Origin: Promerops cafer
Taxonomy: Eukaryota > Chordata > Aves > Passeriformes > Nectariniidae
DNA length: 64,000 nucleotides
NCBI GenBank assembly: GCA_013398275.1
Contig: VZSE01015197.1
Location: 1,174,911 to 1,238,910, forward strand
Reading direction: 5' to 3'
Below the pieces are notes generated by a model. It did not search any database. It saw only the letters and a list, made by a program, of their open reading frames with translations, and had not been told where the DNA came from. A program made the position numbers and the translations under genes. Of this stretch, positions 27,261 through 38,500 are shown piece after piece. Position 1 is the stretch's first letter, and each line of letters begins with the position of its first letter.

Positions 27261-29416
27261 GAATATCAGAGGTTGAAGCATTTTGAGACAAGCTTCCCCA
27301 TTCAAATTATATTCTTGGTGCAATCTCTGGGCCTCCTCTGGTATAAATAGGAGCTTTCACTGCTTTTGGGAAAGTCCTTAGAGAATGCAAATCTAGATTA
27401 AAGACTGGTACTAGTTTTGGGGACTTTTCTGGCTCAAGAGTGGCATTTATGTTGTCCAGTGAGAATTGTGTGAGGAAACAACACAGAGCTAACTCCTTCT
27501 TACTAATGTTTCATTCTTGAAACATCTGTTAGCTAATTGGGTTTTTTCCACCTTCTTGCACTATCCTTTTGTGCAATGATAAAATCTCATCATCTCTGTT
27601 TCCCTGCTTCCCAGACTGTTCTGTTTATTGTGAACAACAGAATTTTCCAATTAATATTTCTAAAAAGAAACAACAATGGAACAATGAAACTTTACAATGG
27701 AACAATTGATTCACTTTATTTATTCTTAGCTTGCACTGATTGATTCATAGAAATTTCTTTTGAGCAGACATGTTTTTCTATAGCATTTATAGAAACATCT
27801 ATAGCAATCGCAGCACTCTTGCAATCATAAAGTCTCAGAGACTCCCAAATACAAAACACAATAGTAATAGAGATATCCAATTGGCTTTAATTTAATGACT
27901 TCTATTTTGTGCTCATAATCTTGGAAATGGAAATATCAAGTTTCATTTTCAAAAATAAATTTATTATTCTTATCTAAAAAAATAGAAATGCATTAGAAGT
28001 ACATCCTTTTGTTTGTAAAGTCATCTGCTCAGAGGTTAAGAAATCCCAGATGAAAGCTTGCTGTGCAGCTGCAAATGTCTTTATTTTTGCCTAATGGCTA
28101 TCTCATATAAGGTAATTAAAGGCCCACAACAGAAGCTGAAACACAGGAGCCTCTGGTTCTATTAATTTTTAAACACTGTACTGCAGAAACATAAACTTAT
28201 ATTAGATCTTGTATGGGAAAAGCTTAGTCACGGGGTTTCACAAGTGCTCCTGCATCAGAGCTGTGAGCAGTCTGCTGGCAATGGCATTTGGTGGCACATT
28301 GCTCACAGGTCATCATTCACCAAACAAACCATCTGGCAGGGAAACCAGCCTGAGAAAAAACCTGCCATCTCTTCCCCTTGGCTGCTTGCTCCTGCTCCTC
28401 AGCTTTGCCAGTAACAGAGATTTGTAGGGCTCTTGCAAACCAGATGACCAAAGTGCTTCAGTCTACAAAGCAGCTTTTCAGTCTCAATGGCTCAACTGAG
28501 GGACAGTGAACAGCAGTGTCAGTACAGAGCAAAAAGGGAACATTTTCAGCTGATTTTCCACAGAAAGTGTAATGTTGAACCTTACCCACAGGCAGAGAGG
28601 AATTTTAACACAGGACTTGTACATCAGAGATGAGTGCTCTAACCAAAGAACATCCGGTGAGAATCCCTTGAATTCTTGTATTGGAAAAGAAAAGAGTGAC
28701 CTTTGCTTCATTTAGAAAAGAAAAAGAGCTGGCACCTGCCTTCTGGTTAAGAATTTAAATTCTGAATCTAAAACAGAAACATCTCCCAGTAAGCAGCAGT
28801 AAGGGAGCTTTTAAATCTTATCCCTGGATCTCTACTCCTCTTTTTTTTTTCCTTTTCATTTAGCTTAGTACTGCAAGTTTTCTCTCAGAAGTTGTGATCA
28901 ATCTACTTATATGTACATCAGTCACTGCTGTTACTAGGAAACCATTGGGTTTTTCCTCTAAAGAATTGTTATAAATAAGCACCATGCCATGAAATAAGAT
29001 CCTTGTGTATACTGCCTCTGCTTCCAACATAATTAAGATCAGAAAAAAATCTAATTTAATGTAATTTGCTGGGATACATTAAATTTTCGTGACTGATCAT
29101 TCATACCTAATTGCTTTGGACTGCAGCTTCATTGCATTCTATAATCCTGAGAGTAAATTTAAATAAAGGATGAAGCAGGCTGACTAATATTCTATGTTTC
29201 CAAGGTCCTGTCCTACAACAGAAAAAAAAAGCAACTTTTCCTCTGTAAGCCATGGGGGCAAAACCTCCCCCAGTTCCATTGCTGTCTTCAGGTCATGAAA
29301 TCTGTGTAAAAGTCAAATTCATCTTATGCTGACTTCAGAAGAATTATAGGAAGAGTTAGTTTTCTGTCCTTAAAAGCATCTGTGGTACCAAAGAGCTTCA
29401 AAATTCATGAACAGTA
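27261..29416 (+). other. DOK6: DOK6 intron, no gene recognised
   Basis: This is AT-rich sequence without recognisable exons or repeat families. A tataaata string at 27342 is not accompanied by other promoter features. Confidence 0.5.
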
Positions 29417-29499
29417 TTCTTCTTCTTCTTCTTCTTCTTCTTCTTCTTCTTCTTCTTCTTCTTCTTCTTCTTCTTCTTCTTCTTCTTCTCCTCCTCTTC
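29417..29499 (+). repeat. (TTC)n microsatellite
   Basis: About 24 near-pure TTC units are followed by a short CTC-rich tail, giving 83 uninterrupted pyrimidines on the + strand. It lies in the DOK6 intron (GAA on the - strand) and is likely to vary in length between individuals. Confidence 0.95.
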
Positions 29500-32380
29500 A
29501 CCTTTTAAGGTGTGACTGTGACTGAAGGAGGAAATTTAGAAAGCTGTGGAACTTTAATCCCCTACTGCAAAAACTTTACCTGTATCTTTAGTTTCAAAAT
29601 CCTTACTGCTGACATAAAGTGTAACTTTGGAAACACTGCAGTACCTCCTTAAGGCTGAACAGCTGTATGAATCTTAAAATAATATTTAGGAGTGAAAAGG
29701 ATCTATTATCATATAGAATTTCCAGTATGTGATATGCTGAATTTTAACAAAAGGCTGAAAAGTGCCCTATATTTTGGAAATTTACTACTTAAGTCAACTT
29801 AGAACCTTTGGAATATTTTGTTATTTTGCCACCATCATTTTCTTATTCATTTATTGAAGTATATTAACATAGTTAATTGGTTTATTAAAATTATAAGTTG
29901 AAAGTAAATATAATGCCTAGATCCATTCTTTCCAAACTCATAACTTTTCTATTACCCTTAGCTTTCTCATTTTATTTGAACCAATGTCCTCTATTCTTTT
30001 TGTTATTATTTTCATAGATTGATGTCTTACTGTTCAGCTTGAGCCTCAACCAGATGTCTTAGACCTCTTGGCTCTGTTAAGTGTGCCTTCATCTTTTCGA
30101 TCTGTCTCTCTTCTCTTTCACAACATATCCAAGCAGTTAGGAGAGAAGAGCTCTCCTCCTTAACCCCTTTGGTTACAGAATGGCAAAAACTAGCCCTGTT
30201 GTGACATTTAGCATCTACAAATTTTCTTTTAAGGAACAGCAAGGGATGTGCTGGCTTTTGGGGCATATATACAGGAAATTAAAGACCTGAATTTAATTTC
30301 CTTTTTAACCCTAATAGGTTCAAATTCCTCTTCCACATTCTAAGACATTGCCTGAATTCTTAGCAAGAAATTAGTAGCTAGAAATTAGAGTATTAGGGGA
30401 ACTCTTCATCACTGGATTAAAACTACACTATTCTACAAAAGTGGATTTAAAATTAATTATACAAGATACAGCACATGACACAAATAGGCCTGAGTTTTGG
30501 GAACTCTGTGGTTGGTAAGTCTCTTTACTCTTGCTCGTTGTCACAGGGATTGTTTTATACTCTTTGGATAAAATACATGAAGAGAATGAAGGAAAGTTAT
30601 ACCTTGACATACTTAATTTATTTTTATTAGTAGGAAAGAGACAAATTTTACATAGGAAATCATGTGCCTGGTTTAGCAGTTCCTTATGGCATTTAAAAGA
30701 CATATGATTCTAGCTTCTGGGTAAAAGGAAAGCAAGAAATGTGGCAGATTTGGAACACAAAATTAAAGTCTAGAATCATTCATCTTCTCATGTTTAAGTT
30801 TGCATTGGATTAAGAAATAAAGTGACAGTAACTGTGATGTAATCCCAAATAAAAGTAAAAAATGAATAAAGGCCTTATTTAATATCATGGTTAAAAGTTG
30901 GTCAAAGCAATAAACCTTTAAAACTATTCACAAACATTATCAGCTACTGTTTAGATCAGAGCTCATATTCACCATAAACTTTAATTCAGTTTGATGCAAA
31001 AGCTTCTTGAAGCAGAAAACATTTAAACCTTTCATCTCAGTCAAGTTCTGGTAACTAATGTCAATTTAACCCAATGAATGAATAGTAAGAGTACACAGAA
31101 AAAATTCATCCTGCTTGCTTGTGCTGTGAAAAGGATTTTATGATCATTAACATGCCCCTGGGAATTCAGATTCTGGTTTTATTGTCTTCAGTGTAACTAA
31201 GATGTACCTTTTATTCTATTTTTCATTTAGTTGGGGTTTTTTTCCGTCTTGGTCCCAGCATCACTCTGATAGTCTCATGTTCAGGGGGAATCATGGGGTT
31301 TTTTCAGGAGGGAGTCAGTAACATGTTATGATCAAATTTTTCCAAATGTAAGTTAGGAAAATTTTACCCAAATCCAGTGAATATCATCCTTGGTTCCAGT
31401 ACTACTGGGCCAGCTGCTAACTGTTTTGAAACATATCAGCATGAGCTGAATTCTTTAGTATTCGAGTCTATACCATTACAGCTATTCTTTAATATCTCTG
31501 TGGTTAACATAAAAATATTATTTTGCATTCCTACAGATAATAAGTGTATTAAGACATTTTTTTAAGCATTATGTAAAACCACTTTGAGTCCAAGCTTCAA
31601 TATACGTTTCCAAAAAAAAAAAAAAAAAAAAAACATTGCATGAAAATATGCACTTTGTTTTTTGTTACTAATTAAATCTCAATTTCAAAAGGAAATATGA
31701 GGTAGGAAAACTATCAGGTTATAGAATTGGGTCATCAGGGTTACCTGAGTTTCATCACTGGCTTTTCACGTGTGGTTTCCCATCTTGCTGATTAAAGCAA
31801 TGGTTATATGAGATTCACAAGCCCATCTGAAAAAGTGTCTGGCACATCCTCTTCCCAACCAGTATTCTGCCACGTGCACCATATCCCACCTCCACTTCAT
31901 TTTGGAATTACAGTGGTGCTGTGCTTACCTGACAAACTGGTGTGGTGTTCAAAGGATAGTAAGTAAATGAAGTGGCATTTGTGGGACTAATCCCTTTGAA
32001 ACCCCTGGCATTACTTTCATGGGCAGTGCTTCAGGTAAAAAAGATGTGCAACAGTTATTTGTCAGTCCTAATTGACATAATTAAGACTTATTACGTAGAA
32101 AATACACAAATATGACACTGAAATTTTGAAAAAGAATCCTGACCCTAAATTATGCCTGAGTTGGGTCTGGGACCTTTTGCTTTGGCTAGAAATCTATCAG
32201 CCACTTGTGCCCTCAGCCACAGGGAATACCCTCTTCTGCAGCCCCAGAAGGGCCCGATGAAGCAAGTCTGCTCTCCAGGCACCGTGGGGCAGTATGAAGT
32301 TAATCCACTGGAGTCTGTCCCCGTGGTGAAAGGCTTCAAAGCCCAGTTACATCCTTTGTGTTCATGTCTCCCTGCTCCAG
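29500..32380 (+). other. DOK6: DOK6 last intron, 3' end
   Basis: This is intronic sequence up to the acceptor. It contains an unbroken run of 22 A at 31612-31633. The final bases form a usable 3' splice site: a pyrimidine-rich ttgtgttcatgtctccctgc ending in ctccag at 32380. The frame stays open upstream to 32152, but this belongs to the intron: composition changes at the acceptor, and similarity to DOK6 starts there. Confidence 0.7.
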
Positions 32381-32520
32381 GTCACAACCTGGGCTCAGCC
32401 AAGGTGTCCCGGGCGCAGACATTTCCCAGCTACTCGTCGGAGCAGGGCGAGGAGCACCAGCAGCCGCTGTCGCTGGCCAGCAGCTACGCCTTCAGCTACG
32501 GCTCGGGGCTGGTGCAATGA
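32381..32520 (+). CDS. DOK6: DOK6 terminal coding exon (docking protein 6, C-terminus)
   Basis: DOK6 is a membrane-proximal adaptor of the DOK4/5/6 group, with an N-terminal PH domain, a PTB domain and a short tail, acting downstream of receptor tyrosine kinases such as RET. Only the last 46 residues are here; the PH and PTB domains lie outside the window. The exon opens after a ctccag acceptor in phase 1 (GGT codon split) and ends at TGA 32518-32520. The translated tail contains SRAQTFPSY, an EQ-rich stretch followed by QQPLS, and a serine/tyrosine-rich end (SSYAFSYGSG, then LVQ). It aligns without gaps to the human DOK6 C-terminus as I recall it. DOK5 and DOK4 end differently. The exon is GC-rich, with many C/G third positions, in sharp contrast to its AT-rich surroundings. 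The frame is intact, so the gene is probably functional. Confidence 0.88.
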
Positions 32521-32766
32521 CAGCCGGGGGCTGCCGGCCGACATGGACAGCTGAGCCTGGAGCCTCCCGCCAGGACCGGGGAGCCGCTGGCCCCCTCTGC
32601 AGCCGCCATTTGCCGTGAAAACTGACGCCTACCAGCTCCAGCCGGGGTGCCGCCAATGTGGAAACCTGGAGAGGCGGCTTCCCCGAGGCAGAGGCTAAGT
32701 CTTTATTTATTTATTTTGCCGTTCTTTTTTGTCGATATGTTCAGAAAGGAGGGGGTTGGGGGGTTG

Positions 32767-32827
32767 NNNNNNNNNNNNNNNNNNNNNNNNNNNNNNNNNN
32801 NNNNNNNNNNNNNNNNNNNNNNNNNNN
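32767..32827. other. Assembly gap (61 N)
   Basis: The only ambiguous bases in the window are these 61 Ns. They are flanked by ggagggggttggggggttg on the left and tggggggttggggggaggga on the right, so the unresolved sequence is probably more of the same G-rich repeat. The run length may not reflect the real size. Confidence 0.99.
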
Positions 32828-32828
32828 T

Positions 32829-32856
32829 GGGGGGTTGGGGGGAGGGAGGAAGGGGG
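32829..32856 (+). repeat. G-quadruplex-type G-rich tract in the 3'UTR
   Basis: Four G runs (6, 6, 3 and 5 G) are separated by loops tt, a and aggaa, which fits the standard G3+N1-7 quadruplex pattern on the sense (RNA-like) strand. A further GGGGG-tt-GGGGGG lies just left of the gap, so the full tract is likely longer. Confidence 0.8.
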
Positions 32857-34253
32857 ACACGTCTGTGTTGTAAGAAAGTGGTGGAAACAAATGAAACTGT
32901 GTTGGTCGGTGTGAAGGTTTCTGCATGACCGGAGAAGGTCCCTTCTAGGGCTCCATTGCAATGGCGCATTTGACACTGGGGCCTTCCTTCCCGCCCCCAC
33001 CAGCAGGCCAGCCTGTCTTCACCCACAACCTCTGAAGGTCCTTGCCACAGCCTACAATTCCCGCTGGAGTCACTGAGATGTCACCAACTCAAGATGCAGC
33101 GTCAGTGCTGCGAGGGTCACCTTCAGATCCAAGCGGGTTCACTCACTGCCCTAGAGGGTGGTTGGGTGTTTTTTGAGCCAGACACCAACAAATACTGGAG
33201 TAGCAGGCTGATACGGTTTGTTGGGAATAGGGTTTGATGCATTAAGGTAAGGTTATTGCCTGGTCCCGCTCTAATCTTAAATTGCTGGGGCAAAAATTCA
33301 TCCCTTACACGTGCAATTCTCATGATGCCCCTAAGAGCTGTGAACATCCCTATCAGCAGCACAATATTGTCCTCAGAACTGCTGCAAAGTCTTCTTGTTC
33401 ACAAATTATTTAGGTAGCCATGCCTGCAAGCCTAACTTTTAAAAGCGGGAAAACTGTTCTTCAAATAAAAAAAAGTGGGCCACTTGCCCAGCTGGCATCT
33501 GCCCGTGCCACAGCTGGGCCAGACATGGTAGAGCTGAGCTCTGGTCTTGTCTTTCTGGTCAGCATTACTTTGATTTTCTGTGTTTCCTTCTCAGATTTCT
33601 GTTCTAGATGAACATTGTATCTTGTATGATCATGTGTCAAGCATCTGTTTACTCTCTAAAGGAGGATGAGTACCTCTCAATGAAAATTTTCTGTCTTTGG
33701 AAGACATCTTTAAAGAATGAACTGTACTAGGTGTTTGTAATCAGTAACGAGGGAATAAGTTGGAAGGCATATCTGTAGGTGGGGAATGAATTTTATCTAT
33801 CCTGAACATTTAGATTTTTGTAACTGTTATCAAATATTTATGTATTCCTTGTGATGCCCTGAAATGTCTGAAATTGTGAGGAGAAAAATTTGCCCTCTTG
33901 TATGATCTGAGGAGCCTTGTGTTCTGTTCCCAGTGTGAACCTATTGCCATGATTACCAGAGGGATTCAGCTCATTGGTTGTTTCTCAGGACAGGCTGAGG
34001 AAATGTATCAAGAAGGAGACACATAGACTCTTTTCCAATGAAACAATCAGTTTTATGTACTATAACTGAAAAAGTGCTGTTGGGTTGTTTTATATATGCA
34101 CATTATATATATATGTATTAAAAGGTATGGAAGAAACTTCTGCTTTTGATTAAACATTTACTGATACAGTATGGTCAGCTTTTCTCCAACCATTTTCCTG
34201 GCTAAGACACCTTGCAGAATTACAGCTTTCTACACCTCAGTGAACGGCTGCTG

Positions 34254-34259
34254 AATAAA
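34254..34259 (+). terminator. DOK6: Candidate DOK6 poly(A) signal AATAAA
   Basis: A canonical AATAAA lies 1.73 kb after the DOK6 stop, followed within 20 bases by a GT-containing segment. It is the best placed of several signals. Confidence 0.5.
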
Positions 34260-34311
34260 AAAGCTTTGTGATCCACTTGAATGAAACAGTTCTACCCCAC
34301 CACAATCACCT

Positions 34312-34320
34312 TTATTTATT
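34312..34320 (-). terminator. Candidate - strand poly(A) signal pair
   Basis: On the - strand this reads AATAAATAAA-like (plus-strand tttatttatt). It faces the DOK6 signal at 34254 and would suit a convergent transcript such as CD226 if its 3' end reaches this far. This depends on the uncertain tail exon at 35408. Confidence 0.25.
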
Positions 34321-34494
34321 TTTCCCATCTTTCCTTGTCTCATTCACTACCTCTTTTCCTTCTCACAGTGCTGCCATACTCAGGAACAGAATGGCTCCCT
34401 ACAGAGAGTATTTTGATGAGCTAAAATGAAAAACTGCTCTCCCGTGCTGTCAGGGCACTGTACCTATGGTGCTCTCAGAGCTGTACCCATCAAG

Positions 34495-34518
34495 GAAGCT
34501 TCATTCACATGAAGCTTC
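34495..34518. repeat. Perfect 10-bp inverted repeat with 4-base loop
   Basis: The arms GAAGCTTCAT and ATGAAGCTTC flank tcac. It lies shortly after the proposed DOK6 poly(A) signal. It could fold as a hairpin in a read-through RNA. No function can be stated. Confidence 0.75.
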
Positions 34519-35407
34519 TTCATTTAAGAAAAAGATTCAGTTGTCATTTTGCTTAGGGAAAATTTCCAATTTGCAAACTTTAAATGCAAAATGTGATACA
34601 AAAGGATAGGTATTCTGCTGGTGTAATTCTATTTTTCCATGAAACTTTGCCAAATATTTGCTTTTTGGGAAATGGTCAGTTATTTTCTATTCCTTTGAAA
34701 CTGAGATTCTTTCACTTGCCCTAAAATTATATTTTTTCTTTGAAACTCCTTAGATTAAGTTTTCAATATGTTCTACAGGTTTCAATGCTGTGTCCAAGTA
34801 ACTTTTTTCCTCTGTGACTTAAATACTAGTTATTTAATAATTACATATTCTACATAGTCCAAAAGTGGGGAAAAGGCAAAACAGGAGAATATCATAACTG
34901 CTTTATAGTTCCAGTGTCCCTACATTTTAAGAACCTATCTAAATCCTCAACCTAGTACTTCAACTGTATTTTGATAAAAAGCATCAGGTCTATATAATGT
35001 TCTCTTTTTGTTTCCTGGGGAACAGTTGCTGTCTGTGGCTTTGTCTTCCTTTGCAGTACCTGAATATTGTCAAGTTAATGAAAATGTAGACGCTATTTTC
35101 AAAGAAAACACACAAAAAAAGGGAGGGAAGGGGGCGTTATAGCAGTTTTGGCTATATATATGGCCATATATAGAAGTTTTACTAAAGATTTTGCTTTCTT
35201 TGCATAATGCAACCATCTTTTCAACTCATACATTTATAAAATACCTGTGAGGTCTCATACAGTACACAGAAAATTGAACCAAGCTGCAGTACACAACCAA
35301 TTTATAGCAAATCTAACCTGTTGGGAACCTATTTCTTGTAGGGACCAAACACAAGCACACTAGAATTTAAGATGAGGATGCAGCTTTAGAATGTACTGTA
35401 ACACGGT

Positions 35408-35580
35408 CTAAGACATCTCGCAACCTGAAGCACACAAGTATTCAGGAGCCAGTGGAGCTGCTCCAGAGTGGCAGATGATATCACTGTAACTTGGTGTATT
35501 CACATAGCTTCCACAAATGTTCCTCAGAAAAGCTCCATGAGAACCAGGCAGACACTGTGACAGCAGTTTGCCAGAAAATT
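35408..35580 (-). other. Weak candidate CD226 cytoplasmic tail exon
   Basis: On the - strand a frame of about 57 codons opens after a possible acceptor (gaaaacag, with phase 1 as expected for the Ig exon upstream) and ends at TAG 35408-35410. It contains SYVNTPSYS, which resembles the tyrosine motif in the human CD226 tail (YVN, then P, an aromatic and S). Strand and order fit a CD226 gene whose Ig exon is at 54188-54520. Against it: the rest of the tail does not align and continues some 34 residues beyond the usual end. Chance remains quite possible. Confidence 0.22.
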
Positions 35581-38500
35581 CTGTTTTCATGGAATTTCTG
35601 CTTTAATTCCTGGCATATGCCTGTCGATAACCTAAGTGATGGCCACTGAGACTACTTTGTACAGCTCCTAGTGCTTCCACCAGAAGGAAAACTCTCTTTT
35701 GGAACACATGGTAGAGCTGCCTGCCTAGAGACTACAGCGGCCTTTAAATAGACCCAGGGACCCCATGGGACCCTGTTCCAGTCTCGGCTTTCTTCCTGTG
35801 CAAGGCACACAGATAATACGTCTACTCCTGACCCAAGAGTTGCTCTCTGTTTTCAGCTAATGAGCTGTGAAGGGATGGAGGGCAACAAAATGTCTTCAGT
35901 GGTCACCAGGTGCAGCTGGTATAAATGGAACTTAGCATTAGTACATGATAAAATACAAGAAATAAAATAAAGCTTTCGCTTTTATTTCTGGTTTAGAGGA
36001 TGTGTTATGAATATATAACTATAACAGTGATTTACATTTTTTTGAAATCCCCCTTTGATAACAATATATTCACCCTATGAACCAGTAACACACAGCATTA
36101 CTAAATATAGTTACTAATATATCTTAACTGTGAATATTATAGATTGATGCATGCTGGTACTTTTGATTTTGAAGTCACTTGGTGCAGAAAAAGTGAAATT
36201 GAAAGAGACTGCTAATAAATCATAAAATGGTGCTAAGGAACTTGAATAGTCCCATTTTTAAAACAGCTACATGTTATTATTTATAGTTTAAATTGTCTGT
36301 GAGTATATTCCTTTGAAACAATTTCATCTGCCTATGTAAAGAAAAAAAGAAAGGAGAATCTCTTGTAGCAGGGAGTTTGCTGTTTTACTGAGTAAATATT
36401 CAGACATTACTTTTTGTGGCAGGCGCGTGGTCACATGTATCAAGTTCTGTCCTTGGGAGGTTTTGCTGCTTTTGTTTTCTTCCTTTTTAGTTCCACAAAA
36501 GCTACAAGTAAAACTTGAAAATGTATTGACAAACCAAAGAAGTTTGTTGAGACTATGACAATAGCTGCTGTCCTTTGTTTTGTCAAAAGCCTACCATGAC
36601 ATTTCGGGAAAATACTTCATTCCATAACACATACATAGAAATCCTGTTGGGATGCAAAAAACTGTAATCAAGTTTTGTTCTATGTTAATAAGACTTTGCT
36701 GGAAGAGGGGTTGAAATTGAGTATCTGAGGGCAAAAGTGTTTTAAAGTGCTCTCTATAGCAATAATTTAAGTACAAAATACAGCCTTCAGGCACCCACTT
36801 ATTTAGAAGTTGCTAAGTGCCAGCAATCTGTGATGACCCTTACCTGCTTATGGCAAAGAGAAAAAAAGGTCAATCATTAATCATATCTATGTATTGCATT
36901 TATCAGAAAAGGAATTAACTTCATGCTTGTTCAGCTTTTTGGTCTAAAAGGCAATACTATGAGTAGGGTTTTTTAAGATATTTGATCTCTAGGAACTGAC
37001 AAAGACCATCAGCCTGTAGCATATAAACCTCTACTCAGACTTAGCTCACCAGCCACATGTGCTAGTTTTCATCCAGTAACCTAGAAACTGCAGGGTGGTT
37101 TTCCATTAGAAAATATAACTGTCTTGAATGGCTGTGCATTTTAGCATGAAATAAAGAATTATTTACAAAATACTAAAAAGGAAGGAGGAATGAGTTCCAA
37201 TTAATCTCTGCTTTACTGTTTAATATCAGTGTATTTGGCTCCTTTTTATACCTGCTGCAAAGAAATATGTGTGGCTTTTATCCACATGCAGAATAAAGTG
37301 AACAGTGGAAAAAGTGTGAGAAGCTGCTCTTTGATTACGAGAATAGATGCAACAGCACTGGAAAATTTCATATTTCCATACATCCTTCAAATACTTGTGA
37401 CTCTTTCCAAACACACTTATTACACAACAAGACATATTAGAATTTTACATTTTCAACCACAAAGAACTGGTCAGAATGCCTGCCTGTGTTTTGTAAGTAG
37501 AAGATAGTGACCATGCAACACCACTGTAGTGACATAACTTTAAAATCAGAGGGCTGGATATATGAATTCTGCAGTTATAAAGTCTTGCACTACATGAAGG
37601 GTGCTATGTTTGTTCTTGATATTATAAATAAATGCTCTTCACTTTTTATTTTAGATAAAAAGGTGAGGTACATTGGAAACAAGGATAGGCATATGATGAA
37701 ATGAAAGAAACCGCAAAGAATATTGACTCCCTTGTTGTAACAAGAAGTTTGTCTCCGTGTCCAGGTCCTTAAAAGACAGTAAAAGGTGATGGGTGAAGGT
37801 CCTGTGCATCCAGCAATTATTTAAATTGCATTGTTCTTAGAAACCTAAGGATTAGAATCTGCTGGCGAACTGGTGCTATTGAAGAAAATGGAAGTTTCAC
37901 TTTGCAAAGATTTTACATGCTTATGCAACTCGACAGATTTTTACAGACACAATTAAAACACATATGAAAGTAACTGAGGTTTAAGTATGATTAAATATAA
38001 TTAAAGCATTTGACAATGTCCATATTGTTATGAATACTGCAAGCTGTAATGGAAACAGTATTTCTTTTTTAACTGAATGCAAGCTCAAAAAGTAATAGGC
38101 TCTCTAATATGAAGAAGTTAATCTTTTTAAACACCACATTTAAAGTCCCAAAGAATGAATTTCATTGAGGTTTTTTGTTGCTTTGATACAGAAATCTTCA
38201 TGAGGTTCAACAGATTCACTATGTTCTCTTACAATCCTGAGATTGTCAAGTGCATTAATATATTTTACAGTAGATTTTTTCCAGTGAGAATATTTGACAT
38301 GAAGGAAGTTAATTTTTAATCAGCTGACACATTGGTTTCAGTCTTTTTAAAAATTGTATGACAGCAAGACAGAGTGGGCACAGAAAATAGCACAAAATTA
38401 ATTGTCTGGTTTTGCATTACCAATAACCAAAATAAGGGTTTCAATTAAAGGTTTATTCTCATCACTGCTCCTATACTTATAACAGAATAAATGACATAAA

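Larger units (their letters stand above)
32521..34275 (+). other. DOK6: DOK6 3'UTR (proximal form)
   Basis: The sequence after the stop is very GC-rich for about 180 bases, then contains a TTTATTTATTTATT AU-rich stretch at 32702-32717, a G-rich tract with an assembly gap, and finally AT-rich sequence. The end is placed after the AATAAA at 34254-34259, which is followed by a GT-rich gctttgtg. Other possible signals are at 33466 (early) and 35961-35971 (AATAAAATAAA), so longer or shorter 3' ends are possible. The extent is inference. Confidence 0.55.

Noticed and set aside
32152..32380. Upstream extension of the DOK6 open frame to an ATG
   Set aside because: The frame is open by chance through the end of the intron. 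A proper acceptor sits at 32380, and similarity to DOK6 starts exactly there.
36591..36660. - strand DFYV string considered as the CD226 tyrosine motif
   Set aside because: Lacks the Asn-Pro-aromatic context and runs into a stop after three residues.
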